Source: Pseudomonas fluorescens Q2-87
GTDB taxonomy: Bacteria > Pseudomonadota > Gammaproteobacteria > Pseudomonadales > Pseudomonadaceae
Reading direction: 5' to 3'
Assembly: GCF_000281895.1 (NCBI RefSeq)
Contig: NZ_CM001558.1
Location: 2,980,556 to 3,044,555, forward strand
DNA: 64,000 nucleotides
In this document: piece after piece, positions 17,106 to 25,157 of the stretch
How the letters are laid out: every line of letters begins with the position of its first letter
Position numbering within the stretch: position 1 is the stretch's first letter
The notes under the pieces: generated by a model
Told to the model about the DNA's origin: nothing
Seen by the model: only the letters and a program-made list of their open reading frames with translations
The model's database searches: none
Translations under genes and position numbers: made by a program

Positions 17106-18011
17106 TCAGAATCGGTAGGCCGCCGGCACCTGCGCCTCGATGAAGCGCTGCATATGCTCCAGGAAACTGGCTTGTAGCCTGGAAATCGGCCCTTGGACGG
17201 GCAGGAGCATGCTGAAGTCCATTTCAATGGCCGGTTCAAAGGCCCGGAACACGATTGCTTCGCCGCGGTATTCAACCGCACTGATGGCATCTACCAGCGC
17301 CACTCCCAGGCCTTGCTCGACGAACGCACACATGGGCAGGGAGAGTTGGGTTTCCAGGCGTAATTGGCGGTCCACGCCGTGGGCCGCGAAGATCGCATCG
17401 ATGTGTTGGCGCGAGCCGATGGATTGCGGGTACGAAATGAACGCTTCGCCCTGCAAGTCTTCCGGGCGGATCGTCATCTGCCCTTGCAAGCGGTGGCCAG
17501 CGGGCAGGGCGCAAAGCATGCGTGTCGCCAGGAGTTTTTCTGCCCGGGGGCTCGGGTAGGTATTGGGCAGCACGATCAGGCCCAGGTCGCAACGCTGGCC
17601 CACCACCAGGTCCACCACCTCCCGTGACGAATGCACCACCAGGGAAATTTGCACCTGGTCGTGCTCGGCCATGAACGCGGCAATGGCTCGCGGCAGAAAC
17701 GACAAACCCATGGCCGGCGCGCAGGCGATGTGCAGCGAACCGCGCTTGAGCGTGCGAATGTCCTGGGCGGTGCGAGCAATGCGCTCCACGCCCAACAACG
17801 AGCGCTGCACTTCCTGATACAGCGTCATGGCTTCTGCGGTGGGTTGCAGCCGGCCCTTGACCCTGTCGAACAAGCTGAAGCCGATGTCCTCTTCCAGGCT
17901 GGCGATCAGCCGGGTCGCCGCCGGTTGCGAGATGTGCAGCATTTCGGCGGCGCGGGTCACGGTCTGGCCCAGGATCACGGCACGAAAGGCTTCCAGTTGG
18001 CGAAGGTTCAT
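17106..18011 (-). CDS. LysR-family transcriptional regulator
   Basis: A 301-residue LysR protein. The frame is open upstream, but MNLRQLEAFRAVI at 18011 is the normal LysR start. The N-terminal helix-turn-helix reads GQTVTRAAEMLHISQPAATRLIASLE, and the remaining 230 residues form the two-lobed co-inducer domain (SLHIACAPAMGLSFLP, VVDLVVGQRCDLGLIVLP, GLGVALVDAISAV). It resembles NocR/OccR-type regulators of opine or amino-acid use. It is divergent from the FAD/FeS oxidation genes at 18171-21327, with 159 bases between them, and is most likely their activator. The effector is unknown. Confidence 0.88.
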   Translation of the reverse strand: MNLRQLEAFRAVILGQTVTRAAEMLHISQPAATRLIASLEEDIGFSLFDRVKGRLQPTAEAMTLYQEVQRSLLGVERIARTAQDIRTLKRGSLHIACAPAMGLSFLPRAIAAFMAEHDQVQISLVVHSSREVVDLVVGQRCDLGLIVLPNTYPSPRAEKLLATRMLCALPAGHRLQGQMTIRPEDLQGEAFISYPQSIGSRQHIDAIFAAHGVDRQLRLETQLSLPMCAFVEQGLGVALVDAISAVEYRGEAIVFRAFEPAIEMDFSMLLPVQGPISRLQASFLEHMQRFIEAQVPAAYRF

Positions 18012-18170
18012 AGCGGTTGTCCAACCCATAACAAAAAGACATGAGCTGGCCAAAATAAAGCATTTTTCATCGCGCCGACACCGCCCTAGGATCGTCTGCA
18101 ATTCGTCAATAGAGCCGAAAAGCGGGTAATCCACCCGATAACCGGTGCCGACCACAGCGATTAGAGAACC

Positions 18171-19295
18171 ATGCATAAAACTGATGTCATTGTCGTGGGA
18201 GGCGGCCTGGTGGGGATGTCCATCGCTTATGGGCTGGCCCTGCTCGGGCGCCAAGTGAGCGTGCTCGACGAAGGTGACGATGCCATTCGCGCCGCCCGGG
18301 GCAACTTCGGTTTGTTGTGGGTCCAGGGCAAGGGCTACCGGATGAGCCCTTACGCGCAGTGGACCCGCGACTCGGTGGCGCTCTGGCCGCGCTTGGCCAG
18401 CGCATTGCACGCCGACACCGGCATCGATGTTCATCTGCGTCAGCAGGGCGGTTTCCAGCTATGCCTGAGCGATGCCGAAATGAACGAGGAAAGTCATCGC
18501 CTCGGCTGGCTGCGTGAAGCCCTCCAGGGCGATTACCCCTATGAACTGCTGGACGCCGCGCAACTGCGTGTCCGCTTGCCCGGCGTCGGGCCGGAGGTGG
18601 TGGGTGGTTGTTTTTCGCCCATGGATGGCCACGTCAACCCACTCAAGCTGCTTCGCTCGCTCTACGCGGCCTGTCTGTCCCGTGGGGTAAAGCTCATCAA
18701 CGGCCACCACATCGACGCAATCGAGGCGCTTGCGACGGGTTTTGAGTTGCGCGCAGGGCCGCAGCGCTGGGCGGCGCGTCAGGTCGTGCTAGCGGCGGGT
18801 CTGGGCAATCGCGCGTTGGGAGCCATGGTGGGGCTGGATGTACCGGTGCAGCCTAATCGCGGTCAGATCCTGATTACCGAACGGCTCAAGCCTTTCCTGC
18901 ATTACCCCACCACCTATGTGCGCCAGACCGACGAGGGCACAGTGCAACTGGGCGATTCTCACGAATCCGCCGGCTTCGACGACGGCACTGGCAGCCAGGT
19001 CATGGCCGCGATCGCCCGGCGCGCCGTGCAGTGTTTCCCACGATTGGCCGAGGTGCGTCTGGTGCGGGGCTGGGGCGCGCTGCGGGTGATGAGCGCCGAT
19101 GGCTTGCCGATCTACGAAGCGCCCCAGGCCTGTCCGGGGTTGTCGATTGTCAGCTGCCACAGCGGCGTGACGTTGGCGGCGGTCCACGCCTTGCGCCTGG
19201 CGCCGTGGATTGCCGGCGAGTTCGACGAGCCGGCAGTGAAGCTGTTCGGCCTGCAACGCTTCAACCCGCAAGCAGAGGTGCGCCATGTCGGCTGA
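18171..19295 (+). CDS. FAD-dependent amine/D-amino-acid oxidase subunit (HcnC/opine oxidase B type)
   Basis: A 374-residue DAO-family flavoprotein. It starts with the FAD-binding VIVVGGGLVGMSIAYGLA, then the conserved ARGNFGLLWVQGKG, and ends with GWGALRVMSADGLPIY and SCHSGVTLAAVHA near the isoalloxazine. The family oxidises C-N bonds of amino acids, opines or glycine to imines. It overlaps the next gene by 11 bases, and that gene encodes a small 2Fe-2S protein; a third gene is an FAD/2Fe-2S partner. This trio is the layout of HcnABC, opine oxidase and the heteromeric D-hydroxyproline dehydrogenase. Substrate unknown; hydrogen cyanide synthesis is unlikely because RidA and a solute-binding protein follow. 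Confidence 0.85.
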   Translation: MHKTDVIVVGGGLVGMSIAYGLALLGRQVSVLDEGDDAIRAARGNFGLLWVQGKGYRMSPYAQWTRDSVALWPRLASALHADTGIDVHLRQQGGFQLCLSDAEMNEESHRLGWLREALQGDYPYELLDAAQLRVRLPGVGPEVVGGCFSPMDGHVNPLKLLRSLYAACLSRGVKLINGHHIDAIEALATGFELRAGPQRWAARQVVLAAGLGNRALGAMVGLDVPVQPNRGQILITERLKPFLHYPTTYVRQTDEGTVQLGDSHESAGFDDGTGSQVMAAIARRAVQCFPRLAEVRLVRGWGALRVMSADGLPIYEAPQACPGLSIVSCHSGVTLAAVHALRLAPWIAGEFDEPAVKLFGLQRFNPQAEVRHVG

Positions 19296-19614
19296 CTGCC
19301 TGTTCCGGCCGCTGGCCTCGAACCCTCACACCGTGCAAATCGAATTCGAGGGCACGTCGTTGTCCGTGCCTGGCGATGTATCCCTGGCCGCGGCACTGCT
19401 TGCCAGCGGCATTCGCCATACCCGCGAAAGCGCCGTCAATGGCCGCCCCGGCGCGCCCTATTGCATGATGGGCGTTTGCTTTGAATGCCTGGTTGAAGTC
19501 GACGGCCACGCCAATGTGCAGGCCTGCCTGGTGCCGGTGCGTCCGGGCCTGCGCGTGCGCCGACAACGTGGGGCTGCCGACCTGGTCCTGCGGGAGGCGT
19601 GCGCCGATGAGTAA
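19285..19614 (+). CDS. Small [2Fe-2S] subunit of the oxidase complex (HcnA/OoxA-gamma type)
   Basis: A 109-residue ferredoxin-like protein starting inside the previous gene. Cluster ligands are seen in CMMGVCFECLVEVDG and QACLVPVRPG. Residues about 15-95 form the beta-grasp fold. It should carry electrons between the two flavoprotein subunits or on to the respiratory chain. Its stop overlaps the next start by eight bases, so the three subunits appear translationally coupled. Confidence 0.87.
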   Translation: MSADCLFRPLASNPHTVQIEFEGTSLSVPGDVSLAAALLASGIRHTRESAVNGRPGAPYCMMGVCFECLVEVDGHANVQACLVPVRPGLRVRRQRGAADLVLREACADE

Positions 19615-20980
19615 CGCCGCCATCGACCTGATCATCATTGGTGCCGGACCGGCGGGCATGGGCGCGGCGCTGGAAGCCAGGGCCCACGGTATGTCGGTGG
19701 TGGTGCTGGACGAGCAGGCCAGCCCGGGCGGGCAGATTTATCGCCAGGTGCTGGAAGCCGACGCCCGCCGCCGTGCCGTGCTGGGCGACGACTACACCGT
19801 TGGGGCGAAACTGGCCGCCGATTTCCTCCAGTGCGGCGCCCGCTATCTGCCCAACGCCGCGATCTGGCAAGTGACGCCGCAACGCCAGGTTCACTACCTG
19901 ATTGAAGGCCGAGCCGAGGTCTTGCAGGCGCGCCATCTGTTGATCGCCACTGGTGCCTTCGAGCGACCGATGCCAATCCCCGGCTGGACCGTGCCGGGCG
20001 TCATGACCGCTGGCGCCGGACAGATCCTGCTCAAGAGCGCGGCGTTGATGCCGGCTTGTCCGTTGGTGCTGGCCGGCTGTGGCCCCTTGCTGTACTTGCT
20101 GGCGGTGCAATACCTGCGCGCCGGCATTGCCATCGAGGCCCTTGTGGACACCAGCAAGCGCGGCGATCTGCTGCGGGCCTGGCGCATGGTTCCCGCCGCG
20201 TTGCGCGGCTGGCGTGACCTGCTGAAAGGGCTCGGGCTGCTGGCCGAATTGAAACGCGCCGGCATCCGGCATTTTCGCGGTGCCTGCAACCTGGAGGTTG
20301 AAGGGACGGATCGGGCCCGCGCCCTGGTTTTCGACAGCGAAGGCCAGCGGCAGCGCATCTCCGCAGAGCTGATCCTGCTGCACCAGGGCGTGGTGCCGAA
20401 CACGCAAATCAGTTGGTCGTTGCGCCTGGAACACGATTGGAGCGAACAGCAATTGTGCTGGGTCGCCCGCCGCGACGCGTGGGGCGAAACCAGCGTGCCG
20501 GGCATTTTCATCGCCGGTGACAGTGGCGCCATCGGCGGCGCTGGGGTCGCACGACTGGAAGGTCGCCTGGCCGTCCTGGCGATGGCCGGCGAATCGGCGC
20601 AGGCCCGTCCTGTGCAGCAGGCATTGCATCGCGCTCGCGCCGCACGGCCGCTGCTCGATGCGCTGTACCGGCCCCCGCCAGGACACCGTATTCCCGCTGA
20701 CGACGTGACGGTTTGCCGTTGCGAAGAAGTCAGCGCTGGCGACATCCGCCGTCATGTCGACCTCGGCTGCCTGGGGCCGAACCAGACCAAAGCCTTCGGT
20801 CGCTGCGGGATGGGCCCGTGCCAGGGGCGCCAGTGCGGCCTGAGCGTCACCGAGATCATCGCCGGGCATCGCCAGGTAACGCCCGCCGAAGTCGGTTACT
20901 ACCGCATCCGTTCGCCTCTCAAACCCATCACGCTCGCCCAATTGGCTGGCGAAACTCTCCCCGTCGAGGAACCCTCATGA
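19607..20980 (+). CDS. FAD/NAD(P)-binding oxidoreductase with C-terminal Bfd-like cluster domain (HcnB/OoxA type)
   Basis: A 457-residue pyridine-nucleotide-disulfide-type flavoprotein. The start at 19607 follows GGGAGG and gives MSNAAIDLIIIGAGPAGMGA. Further motifs are ASPGGQIYR, ATGAFERPMPIPGWTVPGV and VPGIFIAGDSGAIGG. The C-terminal domain holds VCRCEEV, GPNQTKAFGRCGMGPCQGRQCG, the four-cysteine Bfd-like [2Fe-2S] site found in HcnB, SoxA and opine oxidase A. It would complete the three-part dehydrogenase with the two genes before it. It overlaps ridA-like by ATGA. Confidence 0.88.
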   Translation: MSNAAIDLIIIGAGPAGMGAALEARAHGMSVVVLDEQASPGGQIYRQVLEADARRRAVLGDDYTVGAKLAADFLQCGARYLPNAAIWQVTPQRQVHYLIEGRAEVLQARHLLIATGAFERPMPIPGWTVPGVMTAGAGQILLKSAALMPACPLVLAGCGPLLYLLAVQYLRAGIAIEALVDTSKRGDLLRAWRMVPAALRGWRDLLKGLGLLAELKRAGIRHFRGACNLEVEGTDRARALVFDSEGQRQRISAELILLHQGVVPNTQISWSLRLEHDWSEQQLCWVARRDAWGETSVPGIFIAGDSGAIGGAGVARLEGRLAVLAMAGESAQARPVQQALHRARAARPLLDALYRPPPGHRIPADDVTVCRCEEVSAGDIRRHVDLGCLGPNQTKAFGRCGMGPCQGRQCGLSVTEIIAGHRQVTPAEVGYYRIRSPLKPITLAQLAGETLPVEEPS

Positions 20981-21327
20981 GTATTCAACGCATCGAAAGC
21001 AACCCACGCCTGAGCCGCAGCGTCGTGCACAACGGCGTGGCCTGGCTCAGCGGAATCGTCGCCGCCGATTGCAGCCAGGGCATCGAAGGCCAGACCCGTC
21101 AGGTGCTGCAACGGGTGGACGAATTGCTGGCCGCTTCGGGCAGCGACAAGCAGCGCTTGCTCAGCGTGCAGATCTGGATGAAAGACATGGGCCGGGATTT
21201 CGCTGCGATGAACGCGCTGTGGAGCGACTGGGTCGATGCCGCGCAAACCCCGGCCCGAGCCACGGCCCAGGTGGCTTTCGACGACCCCGAGATTTTGCTG
21301 GAGCTGATTGTCACCGCGGCGGTCTGA
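20977..21327 (+). CDS. RidA family enamine/imine deaminase
   Basis: A 116-residue RidA (YjgF) protein, start overlapping the previous stop (ATGA) with GAGGA upstream. Features are VVHNGVAWLSGIVA, the helix QTRQVLQRVDELLAASGS, and TPARATAQVAF with the conserved Arg that holds the substrate carboxylate, then EILLELIVTAAV. RidA hydrolyses reactive imines to keto acids. As last gene of the coupled set it would process the imine made by the oxidase complex, which points to an amino or imino acid as substrate. Confidence 0.92.
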   Translation: MSIQRIESNPRLSRSVVHNGVAWLSGIVAADCSQGIEGQTRQVLQRVDELLAASGSDKQRLLSVQIWMKDMGRDFAAMNALWSDWVDAAQTPARATAQVAFDDPEILLELIVTAAV

Positions 21328-21471
21328 GGCCGCTGGCCGTGACACCGCTGTGCCGTTACCGGCCAGGCGACCGCCAGAGTCGTCGCCCGGGCTTGTTCAC
21401 ATTGCCGCTGCCATAACGGACGACTTCTGTGGAGCGTCCGGAACCAATAACATCGCATCTGGAGCAAATGA

Positions 21472-22254
21472 ATGAACGTTAAACGCATTGCTTTGAAACT
21501 CGGCCTCGTCTCGCTGCTGGCCTTGGGCGCGAGTGTGCATGCCGCCGAACCCTCCCTGCGAATCGGCATCGAGGCAGCTTACCCGCCGTTCGCCTCGAAA
21601 ACCCCGGACAACACCATCGTCGGCTTCGACTACGACATTGGCCAGGCATTGTGCGCCGAGATGAAGGTCCGCTGCGTGTGGCAGGAACAAGAGTTCGACG
21701 GCTTGATTCCGGCGCTCAAGGTGAAGAAGGTCGACGCGGTGATTTCCTCCATGTCCATCACCCCCGAGCGCTTGAAGTCGGTGGATTTCACTGACCGCTA
21801 CTACCGGATCCCGGCCCGCCTGGTGTTTCGCAAGGGCAGCGGCATCAGCGATATACCCGCGCAGCTCAAAGGCAAGCGGATCGGCGTGCAGCGGGCGACC
21901 AACTTCGATCGATATGTCACCGATCACTTTGCCCCGGCGGGTGCCGAGGTCGTGCGCTATGGTTCGCAGAACGAAATCTTCCTCGACCTGCTGGGTGGGC
22001 GCCTGGACGCGACCATGGCCAGTTCGGTGGTGATCGACGAAAGCCTGCTCAAGCGTCCCGAAGGAAAGGATTTCGAATTTATCGGTCCCAATTTCACCGA
22101 AGAGCAATATTTCGGCACGGGTATCGGCATTGCCGTGCGCCAGAACGACGCGCTGGCAGGCCGCTTCAACCAGGCGTTGGCGACGATCCGCGCCAACGGC
22201 ACTTACGACACGATTCGCCGGAAATATTTTGATTTCGATATCTACGGCGAATAA
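21472..22254 (+). CDS. Polar amino acid ABC transporter substrate-binding protein
   Basis: A 260-residue family 3 binding protein of the ArgT/HisJ/AotJ group. The signal peptide ends GASVHA. The mature chain has LRIGIEAAYPPFASKTPD, IVGFDYDIGQALCAEM, FDGLIPALKVKKVDAVISSMSITPERLKSVDFT and GIAVRQNDALAGRFN. It should bind basic amino acids or opine-like ligands in the periplasm. No permease or ATPase gene is present here, so it must use a permease encoded elsewhere. It follows the RidA gene by 144 bases and is probably part of the same substrate response. Confidence 0.92.
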   Translation: MNVKRIALKLGLVSLLALGASVHAAEPSLRIGIEAAYPPFASKTPDNTIVGFDYDIGQALCAEMKVRCVWQEQEFDGLIPALKVKKVDAVISSMSITPERLKSVDFTDRYYRIPARLVFRKGSGISDIPAQLKGKRIGVQRATNFDRYVTDHFAPAGAEVVRYGSQNEIFLDLLGGRLDATMASSVVIDESLLKRPEGKDFEFIGPNFTEEQYFGTGIGIAVRQNDALAGRFNQALATIRANGTYDTIRRKYFDFDIYGE

Positions 22255-22321
22255 TCATTGGCAGGTCTTGGCCCGCAGGCATTGCCTGGCGGGCTTCTTG
22301 TAACAGCGCACGGGGTGATTC

Positions 22322-22747
22322 ATGAAAACCAAAGCGGTACTCACTGAGCAAGACGTTGCCATGTTGCTGGTAGCGGCCAAGGATCTGGCCCATCAGCGGG
22401 AATGGGCGGTGTCGATCTGCGTGGTAGACGATGGAGGCCATCCGCTGGGGCTGTCGCGCCTGGACGACGCTTCGCCGCTATCGGCTTATATCGCCACCGA
22501 GAAAGCCCGCACCGCCGCCGTGGGGCGACGCGACAGCAAGGTGTTCGAGGACATGATCAACGGCGGTCGCTACGCTTTCCTCAGCGCCCCGCACCTGCAA
22601 GGCATGCTCGAAGGTGGCGTGACCATCCGTCACGACGGCCAATGCATCGGCGCCATCGGCGTGTCCGGCGTCAAGGCCGAGCAGGATGCGGAACTGGCCC
22701 GGCTGGCGGTGGAGATTGCGTTGTCGACTCTCACGCCGGATGCCTGA
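22322..22747 (+). CDS. GlcG/HbpS-like DUF336 protein
   Basis: A 141-residue cytoplasmic protein of the GlcG/HbpS (DUF336) family, seen in VSICVVDDGGHPLGLSRLDDA, AYIATEKARTAA, GVTIRHDGQCIGAIGVSG and QDAELARLAVEIAL. Members bind haem or corrinoid, or sit as unexplained partners in catabolic operons such as glycolate oxidation. It lies 67 bases after the binding-protein gene on the same strand, so it may belong to that transcript. Function here cannot be stated. Confidence 0.85.
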   Translation: MKTKAVLTEQDVAMLLVAAKDLAHQREWAVSICVVDDGGHPLGLSRLDDASPLSAYIATEKARTAAVGRRDSKVFEDMINGGRYAFLSAPHLQGMLEGGVTIRHDGQCIGAIGVSGVKAEQDAELARLAVEIALSTLTPDA

Positions 22748-22800
22748 AGCTGGCGGTCGACCTGTGGGCGCCACAAAACAAAGGCCACCCACAGACCCCA

Positions 22801-22878
22801 TGTGGGAGCGGGCTTGCTCGCGAAGGCGTCGTGTCAGCTTGCATCGATGTTGAGCCGCGACCGCGAGCAAGCCCACAC
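22801..22878. repeat. REPIN, TGTGGGAGCGGGCTTGCTCGCGA family
   Basis: Left arm TGTGGGAGCGGGCTTGCTCG at 22801-22820, right arm CGCGAGCAAGCCCACA ending about 22878. The right arm lacks four bases (AGCG) of the full repeat, so it is a decayed copy. Confidence 0.75.
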
Positions 22879-22960
22879 AAAGGGATTGCACAAATCTTCC
22901 AGACGTCATCGCCATCAGCGGTTAATCTGCTCCGGACGGATACACACTACGAGGCGGCTC

Positions 22961-23797
22961 ATGACAGCGCGCAACTGGATCGATCTCAAGCAGGACGCCA
23001 CGTCTGGCATCGAGACCGTGCGCGCGCATTTCGAGGGGCATGCCTATGACCCTCATTGGCATGATGCGTACCTGGTGGGCGTGACCGAGCAGGGCGTGCA
23101 GCAATTTCATTGCCGTCGCCAGCAGCACAACAGCACGCCAGGCAAGGTGTTCCTGCTTGAACCCGGCGAGTTGCATGACGGCCACGCGCCCCACGACAAG
23201 GGTTTCACTTACCGCACGCTGTACCTGGAACCCCTTTGGCTGGAGCGCGAATTGCGCTCGTTGTTCGACGAAGCGCCAGATAACGCCCAACTGGGGTTTG
23301 CCGCCACCCTGACGGACGACGCACGCCTGGCGAGCGCCACGGCCCTGGCGTTCCAGAGCCTGCACGAGGAGGAAATCCGCATCGTGCGCCAGACGGCCCT
23401 CGATACGCTGTTGGCCAACCTGACCCAACACCTGCATTGGCGGGCGCGGATCAATCCGGACCCAAGACTGCCCTTGGTGGCGCAACAGGCCCGGGATTAT
23501 CTGCACAGCCACCTGCATGAAGACATCGGGCTGGATGATCTGGCGCAGGTGACCGGCGTCGATCGTTTCCGCTTGACCCGTGCGTTCAAGGCCGCTTTTG
23601 GCCTGGCGCCCCATGCCTACCTGATCCAACTGCGCCTGGCCCGCGCCCGGCGTTTGCTGGCCCGTGGCGAAAGCGCCGTGGCCGTGGCGGCCGTGCTTGG
23701 TTTTGCCGACCAGAGCCACCTGGGGCGCTGGTTCCAGCGTGCCTATCGACTGAGCCCGGCGGACTATCGCAAGCGCTGCTCAATTGTTCCAGACTGA
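22961..23797 (+). CDS. AraC-family regulator with cupin sensor
   Basis: A 278-residue regulator. The start MTARNWIDL at 22961 follows GAGGCGG; the longer open frame runs into a REP element and is rejected. Residues about 20-110 form an AraC cupin (HWHDAYLVGVTEQGVQQF, LLEPGELHDGHA) and residues about 175-275 the double helix-turn-helix (IGLDDLAQVTGVDRFRLTRAFK, ALGFADQSHLGRWFQRAYRLSPADYR-type pattern). It precedes a LysE-type exporter by 54 bases. AraC-LysE pairs of this kind are common, with the regulator sensing the exported amino acid; this is inference. Confidence 0.9.
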   Translation: MTARNWIDLKQDATSGIETVRAHFEGHAYDPHWHDAYLVGVTEQGVQQFHCRRQQHNSTPGKVFLLEPGELHDGHAPHDKGFTYRTLYLEPLWLERELRSLFDEAPDNAQLGFAATLTDDARLASATALAFQSLHEEEIRIVRQTALDTLLANLTQHLHWRARINPDPRLPLVAQQARDYLHSHLHEDIGLDDLAQVTGVDRFRLTRAFKAAFGLAPHAYLIQLRLARARRLLARGESAVAVAAVLGFADQSHLGRWFQRAYRLSPADYRKRCSIVPD

Positions 23798-23851
23798 GCA
23801 GGACTTCTTGGGGATGATCAAGCGATCGATCCTTCACCGAGAAGTTGCTCC

Positions 23852-24454
23852 ATGGACCAGTTATTGCCGTTTGCCTTGTTTGCATTTGTCGCCTCCATCA
23901 CCCCAGGCCCCACCAACATCCTGGTGCTGAGCCATAGCTCGCGCTTCGGTCTGGCAACCACCTTGCCGATCATCCTCGGCGCCTGCGCCGCAGCGGCCTT
24001 GCTGGTACTCCTGGTCGGCACGGGGCTGGGCGACGTGCTGGCGCGCCACGCCTCGATCCAAACGGCGCTTTCATGGGCGGGCATCGCCTGGCTGAGCTGG
24101 ATGGCGTGGCAGATTTTCCGCGCACCGGCCCAGGCCATCGACCCCGACCGGCCGGTTGAAGGCCCGCGGCTGGGCTTGGCGGGGGCGGCCGGATTGCAGT
24201 TGGTGAATCCGAAAACCTGGATGATGGCGCTGGCGGTGGTCAGCGTCTTCGCGGGGGCTGAGGCCGACCGTACCGTTCGCGTCCTCTGGCTGTCCCTGGC
24301 GTTCTTCGCCATTTCGATCCCGTGCATGACGGTCTGGGCATACCTGGGCCGTGGCGCAGCCCGATTCTGTCGTTCCGCCGTGGCGATGGGGCGTTTCAAC
24401 CGGGCCATGGCGGTGCTGTTGCTGGTGTCGGCATGGTTGACGCTGGTGGTGTAG
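23852..24454 (+). CDS. LysE-family amino acid exporter
   Basis: A 200-residue, six-helix inner-membrane protein. The family signature ASITPGPTNILVLSHSSRFG stands at residues about 14-33, and LVNPKTWMMALAVVSVF in the fourth helix region. Members (LysE, RhtB, ArgO) export amino acids or homoserine lactones by proton exchange. It follows an AraC regulator that probably controls it. The substrate cannot be told. Confidence 0.9.
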   Translation: MDQLLPFALFAFVASITPGPTNILVLSHSSRFGLATTLPIILGACAAAALLVLLVGTGLGDVLARHASIQTALSWAGIAWLSWMAWQIFRAPAQAIDPDRPVEGPRLGLAGAAGLQLVNPKTWMMALAVVSVFAGAEADRTVRVLWLSLAFFAISIPCMTVWAYLGRGAARFCRSAVAMGRFNRAMAVLLLVSAWLTLVV

Positions 24455-24601
24455 CGCCTCGATCGACGTGGGCGCAAATCTACCTGACGAAATTGTAATT
24501 TTTCTTTCGAAACCCCTCGTACGCCGAAACAGTCGACCGAGTACCGCCCCTGTCCAGGCGCGGTACAACGATCAATCGACCTTCGCTAGAGGAGATTCTC
24601 C

Positions 24602-24928
24602 ATGAACACACCGTACGAGGCATGTATCGCCGAATGCGTTGCTTGCGCCATGGCTTGTGAGGCCTGCGCATCCGCCTGCCTGCGCGAACAGAACGTACAG
24701 ATGATGGCCCGGTGCATCGAACTGGACCGCGACTGCGCCGACCTGTGCCGTCTCGCCGCCACGCTGATGAAGCGAGACAGCAGCGTCGCCGCAGCGTTGT
24801 GCAAAGTCTGCGCAAGTATTTGCCGCGCGTGCGCTGAGGAGTGCGCCAAACACGACGCGGAGCACTGCCAGGCATGCGCCAGGGCTTGCCAGGCTTGCGC
24901 AACCGAATGCGAGCGCATGGCGGCCTGA
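24602..24928 (+). CDS. Four-helix-bundle copper-storage-type protein (DUF326)
   Basis: A 108-residue protein with 19 cysteines, most in CxxxC or CxxC spacing: CIAECVACAMACEACASAC at residues 8-26, RDCADLC, CKVCASICRACAEEC and CQACARACQACATEC. This is the Csp (DUF326) fold, in which cysteines line the core of a four-helix bundle and bind many Cu(I) ions. There is no signal peptide, so it is the cytosolic Csp3 type. AGGAG stands before the ATG. It would buffer or store copper; the regulator is not visible. Confidence 0.92.
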   Translation: MNTPYEACIAECVACAMACEACASACLREQNVQMMARCIELDRDCADLCRLAATLMKRDSSVAAALCKVCASICRACAEECAKHDAEHCQACARACQACATECERMAA

Positions 24929-24966
24929 TTTCCAAAGGCATCGACGTAACTGAACCGCCGCTGTCG

Positions 24967-25030
24967 CCAGCGAGCTCGTTCCCACCGTTTTTGCAATGGT
25001 CCATCGTGGGAGCGAGCTTGCTCGCGATGG
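24967..25030. repeat. REPIN, GCGAGCTTGCTCGC variant
   Basis: Left arm near 24967-24985 (CCAGCGAGCTCGTTCCCAC) and right arm 25005-25030 (CGTGGGAGCGAGCTTGCTCG and on). The right arm holds the perfect hairpin GCGAGC-TT-GCTCGC at 25012-25025. It lies between the copper protein gene and the leucine-rich giant. Confidence 0.7.
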
Positions 25031-25157
25031 TATGCAACCCCTTGCAACGGTTGCGGGGTTTCATAAAAGCACCGATTTGGGGAGCATCGGTCGCGCCAAC
25101 GCTTGGCGCCTTGCCCTATTTCGAATGCTCAATCGCCCCCAAGGAAGGAGGTGCTAC

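Noticed and set aside
18171..20980. Hydrogen cyanide synthase hcnABC.
   Set aside because: The gene order (DAO, small FeS, large FAD) and the coupled RidA, LysR and binding protein fit an amino or imino acid dehydrogenase better; hcn operons start with the small FeS gene.
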